Below, piece by piece: positions 1-6,576 of a stretch of DNA of 11,641 nt. The notes beneath the pieces were generated by a model that saw only the letters and a program-made list of their open reading frames with translations, was not told the origin of the DNA and searched no databases. The stretch spans positions 1-11,641 of the forward strand of contig DJAM01000167.1 of assembly GCA_002429595.1 (NCBI GenBank). The letters run 5' to 3'. Position 1 is the first letter of the stretch. The number at the start of each line of letters is the position of its first letter. The DNA is from Coxiellaceae bacterium UBA6002 (GTDB lineage: Bacteria > Pseudomonadota > Gammaproteobacteria > UBA6002). A program made the translations under genes and the position numbers.

Positions 1-133
1 TGTGAATTTAGAGAATCCATTCTTCCAGCCATATCAGGGGATGGGTTCCCGCCTTCGCGGGAATGACAGCCTACGGGGATGACAGCTACGGGGATGACAG
101 CCTGTGGAAATGACAGCACTATGGGAATGACAG
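1..133 (+). repeat. Degenerate dRS3-like palindromic repeat with five-unit tandem tail
   Basis: Bases 41-68 form a hairpin-like TTCCCGCCTTCGCGGGAA core ending in ATGACA. The stretch 13-68 aligns along its length, with one gap, to 6402-6456, including the interior, so both are copies of one element. The left terminus here (1-12) is eroded: it lacks the TGTCATTCCCGCG arm seen at 6382. The right end is repeated: units of the form GGGAATGACA start at 59, 75, 90, 106 and 123, with spacing 15-17 nt. The array ends 11 bases before the thiC -35 box. The 6382 copy carries arms of the ATTCCC-N8-GGGAAT type known from neisserial dRS3 repeats and common in other proteobacteria. No gene is seen in this stretch. 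Confidence 0.75.
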
Positions 134-144
134 AGCATTTCGAT

Positions 145-174
145 TTGACTCCATCCGTGTTTCACGATTAGAAT
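145..174 (+). promoter_or_regulatory. Predicted sigma70 promoter of the thi operon
   Basis: TTGACT at 145-150 (5 of 6 matches to TTGACA) is followed, after 18 bp, by TAGAAT at 169-174 (5 of 6 matches to TATAAT). Transcription would start near 181-182, right at the 5' strand of riboswitch helix P1 (183-190). That placement supports the call. It is a prediction from sequence only. Confidence 0.65.
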
Positions 175-182
175 CTCGCACA

Positions 183-274
183 TTGTTCTCACGGGGTGCC
201 TTTTAGGCTGAGATGATTGTAAATCAAACCCGTTGAACCTGATCCGGTTAATACCAGCGGAGGAATGGGAACAA
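183..274 (+). promoter_or_regulatory. TPP riboswitch aptamer (THI box)
   Basis: All the hallmark segments of the TPP (thi-box) aptamer are present in order: GGGGTGCC at 193-200, CTGAGA at 208-213, ACCCG at 228-232, and the conserved GAACCTGATCCGGTTAATACC to GCGGAGGAA block at about 235-265. Helix P1 can be drawn as eight pairs between 183-190 and 267-274. The aptamer sits between a predicted promoter and thiC, the standard position in gammaproteobacteria. Binding of thiamine pyrophosphate is expected to shut off expression of the downstream biosynthetic genes. Confidence 0.96.
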
Positions 275-289
275 CGTGTGTCTGCACAT

Positions 290-308
290 GCCTCCGTTTT
301 ATGGAGGC
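290..308 (+). promoter_or_regulatory. Riboswitch expression platform: thiC ribosome-binding-site sequestor hairpin
   Basis: GCCTCC (290-295) pairs perfectly with GGAGGC (303-308) across a 7-nt loop. GGAGG at 303-307 is the thiC Shine-Dalgarno sequence, 5 nt before the ATG at 313, so the hairpin hides it. The same CCTCCG (291-296) is also exactly complementary to CGGAGG (258-263) inside the aptamer, and the alternative helix extends to about 257-267 with 287-297 with one mismatch. The two pairings exclude each other. This matches the translational on/off design known for E. coli thiM and thiC leaders. No U-run follows, so it is not an intrinsic terminator. Confidence 0.8.
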
Positions 309-312
309 GATC

Positions 313-1827
313 ATGCAGTTATCTCATCCTAATTCAAAAAAACAATATCTCTCCGGAGAAATGTTTCCTTATTTGCGCGTACCTTTTCGTGAAATCCAAT
401 TAACCAATAATGAAACTTTTTGGGTATATGACACCTCCGGAAGTGAGAATGATTGTCTGCCGAAAATTCGCGAACAATGGTTGGCTAAGAAAAGTTTACA
501 AAATGTGACGCAATTACATTATGCGCGCAACGGCATTATTACGCCCGAGATGGAGTATGTTGCCATTCGAGAAAATCGCTTTTGTCCGCATATTACTCCT
601 GAATTTGTCCGTCAAGAAATTGCAGCGGGTCGTGCAGTTATACCTGCCAATATAAATCATCCTGAATTAGAACCGATGATTATTGGTAAAGCTTTTCATG
701 TCAAAGTGAATGCTAACATTGGTAATTCTGCAACGACTTCTTCAATATCTGAAGAAATTGCAAAATTAAAATGGGCTTGTCATTACGGTGCGGATACCGT
801 GATGGATTTATCTACTGGAAAAAATATTCACCAAATACGCGAAGCAATTTTGCGTCATTCGTCTGTTCCAATTGGAACAGTGCCACTTTATCAAGCACTT
901 GAAAAGGTAAAAGGAAAAATTGCAGATTTATCCTGGGAAATTTTCAAAGAAACAATTTTGGAGCAAGCGGAGCAGGGCGTTGATTACTTTACAATCCACG
1001 CAGGTGTTCTAGAAGAATTTGTACCGCTAACACTAAATCGATTAACCGGCATCGTCTCGCGTGGTGGTGCGATAATGGCGAATTGGTGTCAGATAAAACG
1101 ACAACAAAATTTTCTTTATACCAATTTTGAAGAAATCTGCAGCATCATGAAAGTGTATGATATTTGCTTTTCGTTAGGAGACGGTTTGCGGCCAGGTTCT
1201 TTAGCGGATGCTAACGATGAAGCGCAGTTTGCAGAGTTAAAAGTGTTAGGTGAATTAACTAAAATTGCCTGGCAACATGATGTACAAACGATGATTGAAG
1301 GGCCGGGCCATGTGCCTTTGCCCTTACTTGCCGAAAATATGCAACTGCAACGTGAATATTGCTTTGAAGCACCATTTTACACACTAGGCCCGCTGGTCGT
1401 CGATATTGCTCCTGGTTATGATCATATTACCAGTGCCATTGGCGCCGCAATGATGGGTTGGTATGGCACTTCAATGCTTTGTTATGTCACACCTAAAGAG
1501 CATCTTGGCTTACCTAATAAAGAAGATGTGAAAGCGGGAATGATTGCTTATAAAATTGCAGCGCATGCCGCAGACGTTGCAAAAGGCCATCCTGGCGCAA
1601 TTTTAAGAGATCATACGCTTTCTAAAGCGCGCTTTGAATTTCGTTGGCATGATCAATTTAACTTGAGCTTAGATCCTGAGACGGCGCGTCGTTATCATGA
1701 TGAATCGCTTTCAAAACCAGCCTTCAAAGAAGCTTCGTTTTGTTCGATGTGTGGTCCAAATTATTGCTCCATGCAATTAAGCCATAAAATGCGTAAAGCA
1801 GAAGAGCAGTCATGCGAATCGGCATAG
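313..1827 (+). CDS. thiC: Phosphomethylpyrimidine synthase ThiC (HMP-P synthase)
   Basis: ThiC is a radical-SAM [4Fe-4S] enzyme that rearranges aminoimidazole ribotide to hydroxymethylpyrimidine phosphate, the pyrimidine half of thiamine. The protein (504 residues) has the family's N-terminal blocks NSKKQYLSGE and VPFREIQL, then VTQLHYARNGIITPEMEY, a long TIM-barrel core, and the C-terminal cluster motif C477-x2-C480-x4-C485. It is clearly shorter than E. coli ThiC (about 631 residues). Much of the difference is between YDTSG and VTQLHYAR, where E. coli has a long extra segment. I chose ATG 313 because GGAGG lies 5 nt upstream. A longer reading from 265 would begin inside the riboswitch, and the ATG at 301 lies in the sequestor loop. 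It is the first gene of the operon and overlaps thiO by 16 nt. Confidence 0.96.
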   Translation: MQLSHPNSKKQYLSGEMFPYLRVPFREIQLTNNETFWVYDTSGSENDCLPKIREQWLAKKSLQNVTQLHYARNGIITPEMEYVAIRENRFCPHITPEFVRQEIAAGRAVIPANINHPELEPMIIGKAFHVKVNANIGNSATTSSISEEIAKLKWACHYGADTVMDLSTGKNIHQIREAILRHSSVPIGTVPLYQALEKVKGKIADLSWEIFKETILEQAEQGVDYFTIHAGVLEEFVPLTLNRLTGIVSRGGAIMANWCQIKRQQNFLYTNFEEICSIMKVYDICFSLGDGLRPGSLADANDEAQFAELKVLGELTKIAWQHDVQTMIEGPGHVPLPLLAENMQLQREYCFEAPFYTLGPLVVDIAPGYDHITSAIGAAMMGWYGTSMLCYVTPKEHLGLPNKEDVKAGMIAYKIAAHAADVAKGHPGAILRDHTLSKARFEFRWHDQFNLSLDPETARRYHDESLSKPAFKEASFCSMCGPNYCSMQLSHKMRKAEEQSCESA

Positions 1828-2867
1828 TTGGTGCTGGCATTGTAGGTCGAACATTGTGCTGCCATTTACTGAATAATTCTTATGAAGTTAGGCTTTTCGA
1901 TAAGAATAGTTTAACAGTCACAAAAAACTGTAGTTTTGCTGCTGCGGGTTTGTTATCTGCTTATGCTGAAACCCAAAGTTGTTTGCCGCCTTTGGCGGAA
2001 ATTGGTGTTGCTGCGATTGACTATTGGAAAAAATTTACGAAGAACCAAGCGCCAAACGTTTTTTTTGATGATAGTGGCACAATATGCTTAGCTGACAATC
2101 AGATCGAATTACAGAATTTTAAAAAAATTCTGATGACTAAATTTTCTAACGAAGTCTTCAAAGAGATAATGGTTGCTAACTACGAATCGGAAATCACAGG
2201 GCATTATCGTAGCGGTATTTACCTTGCAGATGAAGCGCAGATCGATGCTCAAAAGCTCATGATAGCTTTGGTCAATATAATTCAACAACGAAATGTCTTT
2301 AATAAAGTTAAGATCAGTTTTGAGGAAATCAAAGATCTACCGCACAAAATTGGATGTGATTGGTTGGTGGATTGTCGCGGTCTAAGTGCTAAGCGAGAAT
2401 TTACGCAGTTACGTGGGGTACGCGGAGAATTATTATTTGTAGAAGCTCCTAATGTGCAATTAAAGCACGTTATTCGTTACTTTCATCCTCGCTATGATAT
2501 CTATATTTTACCTCGTGCTAATAATATTTACTTGATTGGTGCAAGTTGTATCGAGTCTGAAGATTATAGCGCGATTACAGTCAAAACTATTCTAGAACTT
2601 CTTTCGACTGCCTATAGTATTCATCGTGGTTTTGGCGAAGCGAAATTGATTGCCACTAAAACCAATTGCCGTCCTGCTTTTAATGAAAATCTTCCCAGAT
2701 TATACGTGGATTATGAACGAAAAATAATCACGGTTAATGGCTGCTACAGGTATGGATTTTTATTTGCGCCTGTATTTAGTATGGCTATCGAGAACTTTCT
2801 GCAAACATCACGGTGGCAGAAAACAGTCTTACCTTATCTCGTCATTAGGAATTGCAAATGCAAGTGA
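1812..2867 (+). CDS. thiO: FAD-dependent glycine oxidase ThiO
   Basis: ThiO oxidises glycine to iminoacetate (dehydroglycine) with oxygen, supplying the C-N unit of the thiazole ring in aerobes; it takes the place of ThiH or of tyrosine-based chemistry. The 351-residue protein opens with a dinucleotide-binding fold, G7-A-G9-I-V-G12, followed by an acidic-ended second strand (EVRLFDKN), as in DAO-family flavoproteins. Near the C terminus the segment NGCYRYGFLFAP corresponds to the usual GHYRNGILLAP active-site block: the arginine is kept, but the usual His is Cys and the Asn is Tyr. The sequence is divergent, so the assignment rests strongly on its place between thiC and thiS. It overlaps thiC by 16 nt and thiS by 10 nt, which suggests translational coupling. 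Its own ribosome binding site (GAAGAG, 1801-1806) is weak. Confidence 0.88.
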   Translation: MRIGIVGAGIVGRTLCCHLLNNSYEVRLFDKNSLTVTKNCSFAAAGLLSAYAETQSCLPPLAEIGVAAIDYWKKFTKNQAPNVFFDDSGTICLADNQIELQNFKKILMTKFSNEVFKEIMVANYESEITGHYRSGIYLADEAQIDAQKLMIALVNIIQQRNVFNKVKISFEEIKDLPHKIGCDWLVDCRGLSAKREFTQLRGVRGELLFVEAPNVQLKHVIRYFHPRYDIYILPRANNIYLIGASCIESEDYSAITVKTILELLSTAYSIHRGFGEAKLIATKTNCRPAFNENLPRLYVDYERKIITVNGCYRYGFLFAPVFSMAIENFLQTSRWQKTVLPYLVIRNCKCK

Positions 2868-3058
2868 TTTTAAATAATGAAAAAATAACAGTAGATAACT
2901 TAATATCATTGGATGCGTTTTTAAACATTCATGGTTATGCAGAAAGCAAAATCGCAGTGGCGATTAATTATTGTCTAATTCCTCGTAGTGATTATCGAAG
3001 TTGTATTATACAGCCGAATGATATCATCGATATCATCATTCCAATGCAAGGGGGATGA
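2858..3058 (+). CDS. thiS: Sulfur carrier protein ThiS
   Basis: ThiS is a ubiquitin-fold protein whose C-terminal glycine is adenylated and thiocarboxylated, then hands sulfur to ThiG for thiazole synthesis. The 66-residue product has the family length, starts with the typical MQVILNNE strand and ends exactly in Gly-Gly (MQGG), the required terminus. I chose ATG 2858 over the in-frame TTG at 2852 because AGGA (2847-2850) sits 7 nt before the ATG but only 1 nt before the TTG. It overlaps thiO by 10 nt, and thiG begins on the base after its stop. The activating enzyme ThiF (or a MoeB-like stand-in) is not in the window and must be encoded elsewhere. Confidence 0.93.
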   Translation: MQVILNNEKITVDNLISLDAFLNIHGYAESKIAVAINYCLIPRSDYRSCIIQPNDIIDIIIPMQGG

Positions 3059-3838
3059 ATGAGTATCACCATCGATAATACAATCATCCACAATAGATTA
3101 TTTTTAGGAACGGCTCTCTACCCAAATTTAACAGTGATGTCAGAAGCAATCGCTGCTTCTGGAACTGAAATTGTGACTGTGTCATTGCAACGACAATTAA
3201 CTAACATCCCAAATAAAAATACCTTCTGGGAGACTGTCTCTAAAACAAAGTGCCACGTTTTGCCTAATACCGCAGGTTGCCATAGCGCCAAGGAAGCTAT
3301 TATGACTGCAAGGGTGGCACGTGATTTATTTGAAACAAATTGGATTAAACTAGAAGTCATAGGTGATGACTTAACATTGCAACCGGATTGCTTTGGGCTG
3401 GTTAAAGCGTGCGAAGAATTACTACAGGATGACTTTGTTGTTTTTCCTTACTGTACTGATGATTTAATTCTATGCCAGCATTTAGTGTCATTGGGGTGTC
3501 GAATTCTAATGCCATGGGCCGCACCCATTGGCTCCGGTAAGGGGTTAATAAATCCCTTTGCCTTGAAACTATTAAGAATACGTTTTCCTGAGTGTGTATT
3601 GATTATCGATGCAGGGTTGGGAGCGCCCTCACACGCCGCCGCGGCAATGGAGTTAGGCTTTGACGGTGTTTTGCTAAATTCAGCAGTAGCACTTGCGGAT
3701 GATCCGGTAAAAATGGCCTTAGCGTTTAATCATGCGGTGGCAGGTGGCCGACTCGCCTTTGAGGCAGGAAGAATGCCAGAGCGAGATTTTGCACAGGCCA
3801 GCACGCCATTATTTGGTAAGCCTTTGGTGTTCGAGTAA
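3059..3838 (+). CDS. thiG: Thiazole synthase ThiG
   Basis: ThiG condenses deoxyxylulose 5-phosphate, dehydroglycine from ThiO and sulfur from ThiS thiocarboxylate into the thiazole phosphate. The 259-residue protein has the usual length and the family blocks: LFLGTALYPN near the N terminus, LPNTAGC at about 68-74, and WIKLEVI containing K97, which aligns with the Schiff-base lysine. Phosphate-binding loops follow in IGSGKGLINP and in DAGLGAPSHAAAAMELGFDG. Its ribosome binding site AAGGGGG (3048-3054) is made from the Gly-Gly codons of thiS, so the two genes are tied together. The stop and the next start share a base (TAATG at 3836-3840). Confidence 0.95.
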   Translation: MSITIDNTIIHNRLFLGTALYPNLTVMSEAIAASGTEIVTVSLQRQLTNIPNKNTFWETVSKTKCHVLPNTAGCHSAKEAIMTARVARDLFETNWIKLEVIGDDLTLQPDCFGLVKACEELLQDDFVVFPYCTDDLILCQHLVSLGCRILMPWAAPIGSGKGLINPFALKLLRIRFPECVLIIDAGLGAPSHAAAAMELGFDGVLLNSAVALADDPVKMALAFNHAVAGGRLAFEAGRMPERDFAQASTPLFGKPLVFE

Positions 3839-5217
3839 TGATACCAATCATTTGGTCCATTTCGGGCCTTGATACGAGTGGTGGTGCTGGTCTTGCCGTA
3901 GATATCAAAACTAGTGCTGTTTTAGGAGTGCATTGTTGTCCATTATTGACGAGCGTGGCTATTCAAGATAATGATCAGGTCACTAGCATTCAATCTGTTG
4001 ATGCTGAAAATTTAGAACAGCAAATCAGTATTCTTAAAAAGCAGATGCCGCCGAAGGTGATCAAGATAGGGCTAATAAAATCTAAAGAATTAATGTCGTT
4101 ACTCTGTCATGAACTTAAGCAATTTGTGGCGATTATTATTCTAGATCCTATTTTAGAAACCAGTAGTGGTTACAAGATTCATACTGAAGATGAATTACAA
4201 TTTTTTAAAGATGAATTTCTGCAGTTAGCGAATATCGTTACGCCTAATCTTCCAGAAGTTGAAATGTTGTTGGGCACGAAGCTAAATAGTGTTCACGATA
4301 TTGAACTTGCAGCAGAAAAATTATTAGAGTTGGGTGTTGAGCATGTCGTTATTAAAGGTGGGCATGCTACGCGCAGACGAGTCTATGATTACTGGACTAA
4401 CGGCAAAATTGCCCATTGGTTTGTCACCACTAGAATCCCAAATAAGTCTGTTAGAGGAACAGGCTGTGCATTTGCGAGTAGTATCGCAGCTCATCTTGGA
4501 TCTGGGGAATCAATTTTGAAAGCTTTACAAAACACCAAGCGATTTTTAACACAAAATATTCAGAACTCAGCCAGTATATCCTATAAAAAACACGTTTTTA
4601 ACTTTGCTCACAGGCCTTTCCCTGCAATCGATAAAATTGGATTTTATCCCATTGTTTCAGATTTAGAGACATTAAAGATGATAGCTAAAGAAAGTGTTGT
4701 AACTGTTCAGCTAAGAATAAAAACAAGACTAAACCTAGATTCAATAATTAACGAGGCTTGTGATTTTGCTCGAAAAGTTAAACTGCGACTGATTATTAAT
4801 GATAATTGGCAACTTGCAATTAAGTATGGAGCTTATGGAGTGCACTTAGGCCAAGAAGATTTAGTGGCAGCAGATCTAGAAATGATAAAAACAAATGGTT
4901 TACGTCTCGGCATTAGCGTTCATAATGTTTGTGAACTAGAGCGAGCACAAAAACTGCAGCCATCTTATATTTCGATAGGACCTGTTTTTCAAAGTCAAAC
5001 TAAAGATCAGTTACCACCCTTAACAAAGAGTCAATTTAATAAGCTTCTGCGCCAAGCAATCTGCCCTGTTGTGATAATTGGCGGCATTGCAATCGACAAT
5101 GTTTACCAACTGAGTGGACTGCCTGTTTCAGGCATTGCGGTTATTTCAGCTCTGAAATCAAAGCAAATCGGCGAGGAAATTCACAGATGGCTAGCGTTTT
5201 GCAAATGTTTGGAGTGA
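3838..5217 (+). CDS. thiDE: Bifunctional HMP(-P) kinase / thiamine-phosphate synthase (ThiD-ThiE fusion)
   Basis: This 459-residue protein joins two enzymes. Residues 1 to about 255 are a ribokinase-fold ThiD, which phosphorylates HMP and HMP-P to HMP-PP. It shows ISGLDTSGGAGLAVDIKT at the start, TPNLPEVEMLLG, VIKGGH and the anion-hole loop G207-T-G-C210. Residues from about 269 (FYPIVSD) to the end are ThiE, which joins HMP-PP and thiazole phosphate into thiamine phosphate. It shows QLRIK (291-295), LIINDNWQLAIKYGAYGV, H336-LGQEDL, SYISIGPVF and a C-terminal VVIIGGIA, closely like E. coli ThiE. The start overlaps the thiG stop by one base with no strong ribosome binding site, so re-initiation after ThiG is likely. 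The last 37 nt overlap the convergent leucine-rich-repeat gene. Such fusions are known in several bacteria. Confidence 0.94.
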   Translation: MIPIIWSISGLDTSGGAGLAVDIKTSAVLGVHCCPLLTSVAIQDNDQVTSIQSVDAENLEQQISILKKQMPPKVIKIGLIKSKELMSLLCHELKQFVAIIILDPILETSSGYKIHTEDELQFFKDEFLQLANIVTPNLPEVEMLLGTKLNSVHDIELAAEKLLELGVEHVVIKGGHATRRRVYDYWTNGKIAHWFVTTRIPNKSVRGTGCAFASSIAAHLGSGESILKALQNTKRFLTQNIQNSASISYKKHVFNFAHRPFPAIDKIGFYPIVSDLETLKMIAKESVVTVQLRIKTRLNLDSIINEACDFARKVKLRLIINDNWQLAIKYGAYGVHLGQEDLVAADLEMIKTNGLRLGISVHNVCELERAQKLQPSYISIGPVFQSQTKDQLPPLTKSQFNKLLRQAICPVVIIGGIAIDNVYQLSGLPVSGIAVISALKSKQIGEEIHRWLAFCKCLE

Positions 5218-6203
5218 TTACGGCTTTGTATTTGCCATGCTACTGCAGGGCGAGAAAAATTGCTTAAACTAGCTTCAACTAAGATTTGCCACCAATTCAA
5301 AGTCATGGGTGATCTACCTAAACTAACTCTTTGCAGTGACGTAGCATTTCTGACAAATTGAGCCAATAACTCCACACTTTTTTTACAAGTTAAACCTGAT
5401 AAAGTTAAATCAATGTCGACTAATTTGGTTTGTACTGCCATTTTTGCTAAACATTGAAATCCGATCAGTCCAATGTAAGTTTTGTTAAAACTTAATGCTC
5501 TTAAAGGCAATTTGCTAATTGTCTGAAACAAACCTTCAATTTGCGCCCCAACAAACGCACCTTGAAATGTTTCCAGTTTAAATGAGCGTAAGTTTTGGCA
5601 TTGACTAAGTGCCATTAAAAAAGGATTAAAGTGAGATAAGTAGGGATCGTACTGTGCGGTATTTAACATTCTTATTGTCAAACATTCCATTTCGCTACTG
5701 TGGAATAAAATAGTGGCAGTTACCAACTCAATGGAGAAATTGTTTTCATCTGGAATTTCAATGAGCACATTTTTTTGAGGTTTATTTTGTCGTTCTTCTA
5801 ATAATTTTCTTATCTCGGGTAATAGTTTAAGAGCGCGACGATATTGATATAGTTTGTACTCACATTCATGACGTTTATTCTGTAAACGTTGATCGCTCTG
5901 CGGAAAACTATTTAAGTGATTCTGCAAATCAGAAATTTTACTTTGGTAAACTGGCTCGGGATTCCAGTGTAAAACTTTAAGTCTGCTCTGTGTTGCCACC
6001 TTGATAACTGCTAAGACAAACTCAGGATCATTGAAGTTATCGTCTAAATGCTCACCAGAATGTCTAAATTCGAGCTTGTCCAAATTAATACAACGGTATA
6101 GCGCCAGCTCGAACTGCTGAAAACTTTGGGGGCTTGCATGAGTTAATTTCGTTTCATTGTGAGTGACGCTAAGCGTTTTAATAGTATGATGATTATTTAC
6201 CAA
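5181..6203 (-). CDS. Leucine-rich-repeat (RNI-like) protein, probably missing its true N terminus
   Basis: I do not recognise a named family beyond leucine-rich-repeat architecture. The 340-residue reading shows repeated strand motifs of the L-x-x-L-x-L/I type, for example INLDKLEF (about 40-47), SRLKVLHW (73-80), MECLTIRML (172-180), LRALSF (234-239), KLVDIDLTLSGL (260-271) and SLQRVSL (289-295). These alternate with helices, as in ribonuclease-inhibitor-like repeats. Residues about 86-142 are highly charged and helical. There is no signal peptide or membrane segment. The only start for this frame is a TTG at 6203 without a convincing ribosome binding site, and the repeat pattern continues upstream of it, so the annotated start is doubtful. 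Such proteins are often host-interaction factors in intracellular bacteria; that role is inference only. It converges on thiDE, overlapping it by 37 nt. Confidence 0.7.
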   Translation of the reverse strand: MVNNHHTIKTLSVTHNETKLTHASPQSFQQFELALYRCINLDKLEFRHSGEHLDDNFNDPEFVLAVIKVATQSRLKVLHWNPEPVYQSKISDLQNHLNSFPQSDQRLQNKRHECEYKLYQYRRALKLLPEIRKLLEERQNKPQKNVLIEIPDENNFSIELVTATILFHSSEMECLTIRMLNTAQYDPYLSHFNPFLMALSQCQNLRSFKLETFQGAFVGAQIEGLFQTISKLPLRALSFNKTYIGLIGFQCLAKMAVQTKLVDIDLTLSGLTCKKSVELLAQFVRNATSLQRVSLGRSPMTLNWWQILVEASLSNFSRPAVAWQIQSRNHSKHLQNASHL

Positions 6204-6346
6204 AACTGCCGCTAGTAATTGAAAGTCGATGGCAGTATTGGTTATGGTTAGAGAAACTAAATTGATGCGGCCTTTTGCTTTGATTCTTCTAAGTCTTTTG
6301 TTGTTTCGACGGTAAGAGAAAGGTTATGTTCTTGGGGACTTTGCAT
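6204..6346 (-). pseudogene. Probable frameshifted 5' end of the leucine-rich-repeat gene
   Basis: Read on the minus strand, ATG at 6346 has GAGG (6352-6355) 5 nt upstream and encodes 29 residues beginning MQSPQEHNLSLTVETTKDLE, then hits TAG at 6257-6259. In the downstream gene's frame the bases just upstream of 6203 encode INLVSLTITNTAIDFQ followed by LLAAVLVNNH, which repeats the pattern of TKLVDIDLTLSGLTCKKS and LLAQFVRNAT later in the same protein. That frame has no ATG before its own upstream TAA. Both facts fit one gene of about 388 codons spanning 5181-6346 that lost one base near 6257-6275. A sequencing error or a true mutation would look the same here. Confidence 0.55.
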
Positions 6347-6368
6347 CAGAGCCTCAATGATTTTATTT

Positions 6369-6397
6369 AATATAAATGCTCTGTCATTCCCGCGCAA
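6369..6397 (-). promoter_or_regulatory. Possible promoter of the leucine-rich-repeat gene, -35 inside the repeat
   Basis: On the minus strand TTGCGC (6397-6392, 3 of 6 matches to consensus) precedes TATATT (6374-6369, 5 of 6) by 17 bp. Transcription would start near 6362, giving a short leader before the ATG at 6346. The -35 match is poor and lies inside the palindromic repeat, so this is tentative. Confidence 0.3.
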
Positions 6398-6456
6398 GCG
6401 GGAATCTATCCTTCTGCCGCTCCAAGCGATGGATTCCCGCCTTCGCGGGAATGACA
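6382..6456. repeat. 75-bp dRS3-like element with 25-bp terminal inverted repeats
   Basis: The ends 6382-6406 and 6432-6456 are inverted repeats of 25 bp that differ at two positions. Each end is itself a small palindrome (ATTCCCGC to GCGGGAAT). The middle 25 bp is unique apart from its match to the copy at 1-68. The element lies between the divergent starts of the leucine-rich-repeat gene and the gene at 6577. Open frames through it (with peptides such as FPRRRESI and DSRLRGND) are typical translation artefacts of this repeat class and not genes. Confidence 0.85.
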
Positions 6457-6491
6457 AAGGGGGCGGGAATGACAAAGGGGCGGGAATGACA
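6447..6491 (+). repeat. Three-unit tandem array of the element's terminal sequence
   Basis: GGGAATGACA occurs at 6447-6456 (the element's own end), 6465-6474 and 6482-6491, spaced 18 and 17 nt, with nearly identical spacers AAGGGGGC and AAGGGGC. This parallels the five-unit array at 59-132, but the spacers there differ in sequence. Confidence 0.85.
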
Positions 6492-6517
6492 TTGGTGTGC
6501 GAATGGCAAAGAATCTA

Positions 6518-6547
6518 TTGCCCTCATCATAATAACCTATGTATAAT
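6518..6547 (+). promoter_or_regulatory. Predicted sigma70 promoter of the gene at 6577
   Basis: A perfect TATAAT at 6542-6547 is preceded, after 18 bp, by TTGCCC at 6518-6523 (4 of 6 matches to TTGACA). The expected start near 6554 leaves a leader of about 23 nt with a GGGAG ribosome binding site. The -10 is strong and the -35 is weaker. Confidence 0.55.
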
Positions 6548-6576
6548 ATTCACCCTCTTAACGGGAGTGGCAATGG

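Noticed and set aside
59..132. CRISPR array
   Set aside because: The units are only about 10 conserved bases with 5-7 nt spacers, far too short for CRISPR repeats and spacers, and no cas genes are present.
265..312. Upstream ATG 265 or ATG 301 as the thiC start
   Set aside because: ATG 265 lies inside the riboswitch aptamer and its peptide does not resemble ThiC. ATG 301 falls in the loop of the sequestor hairpin. ATG 313 has GGAGG at 5 nt.
3118..3908. Minus-strand open frames inside thiG and thiDE
   Set aside because: They lie wholly opposite well-conserved enzyme genes and have no recognisable product.
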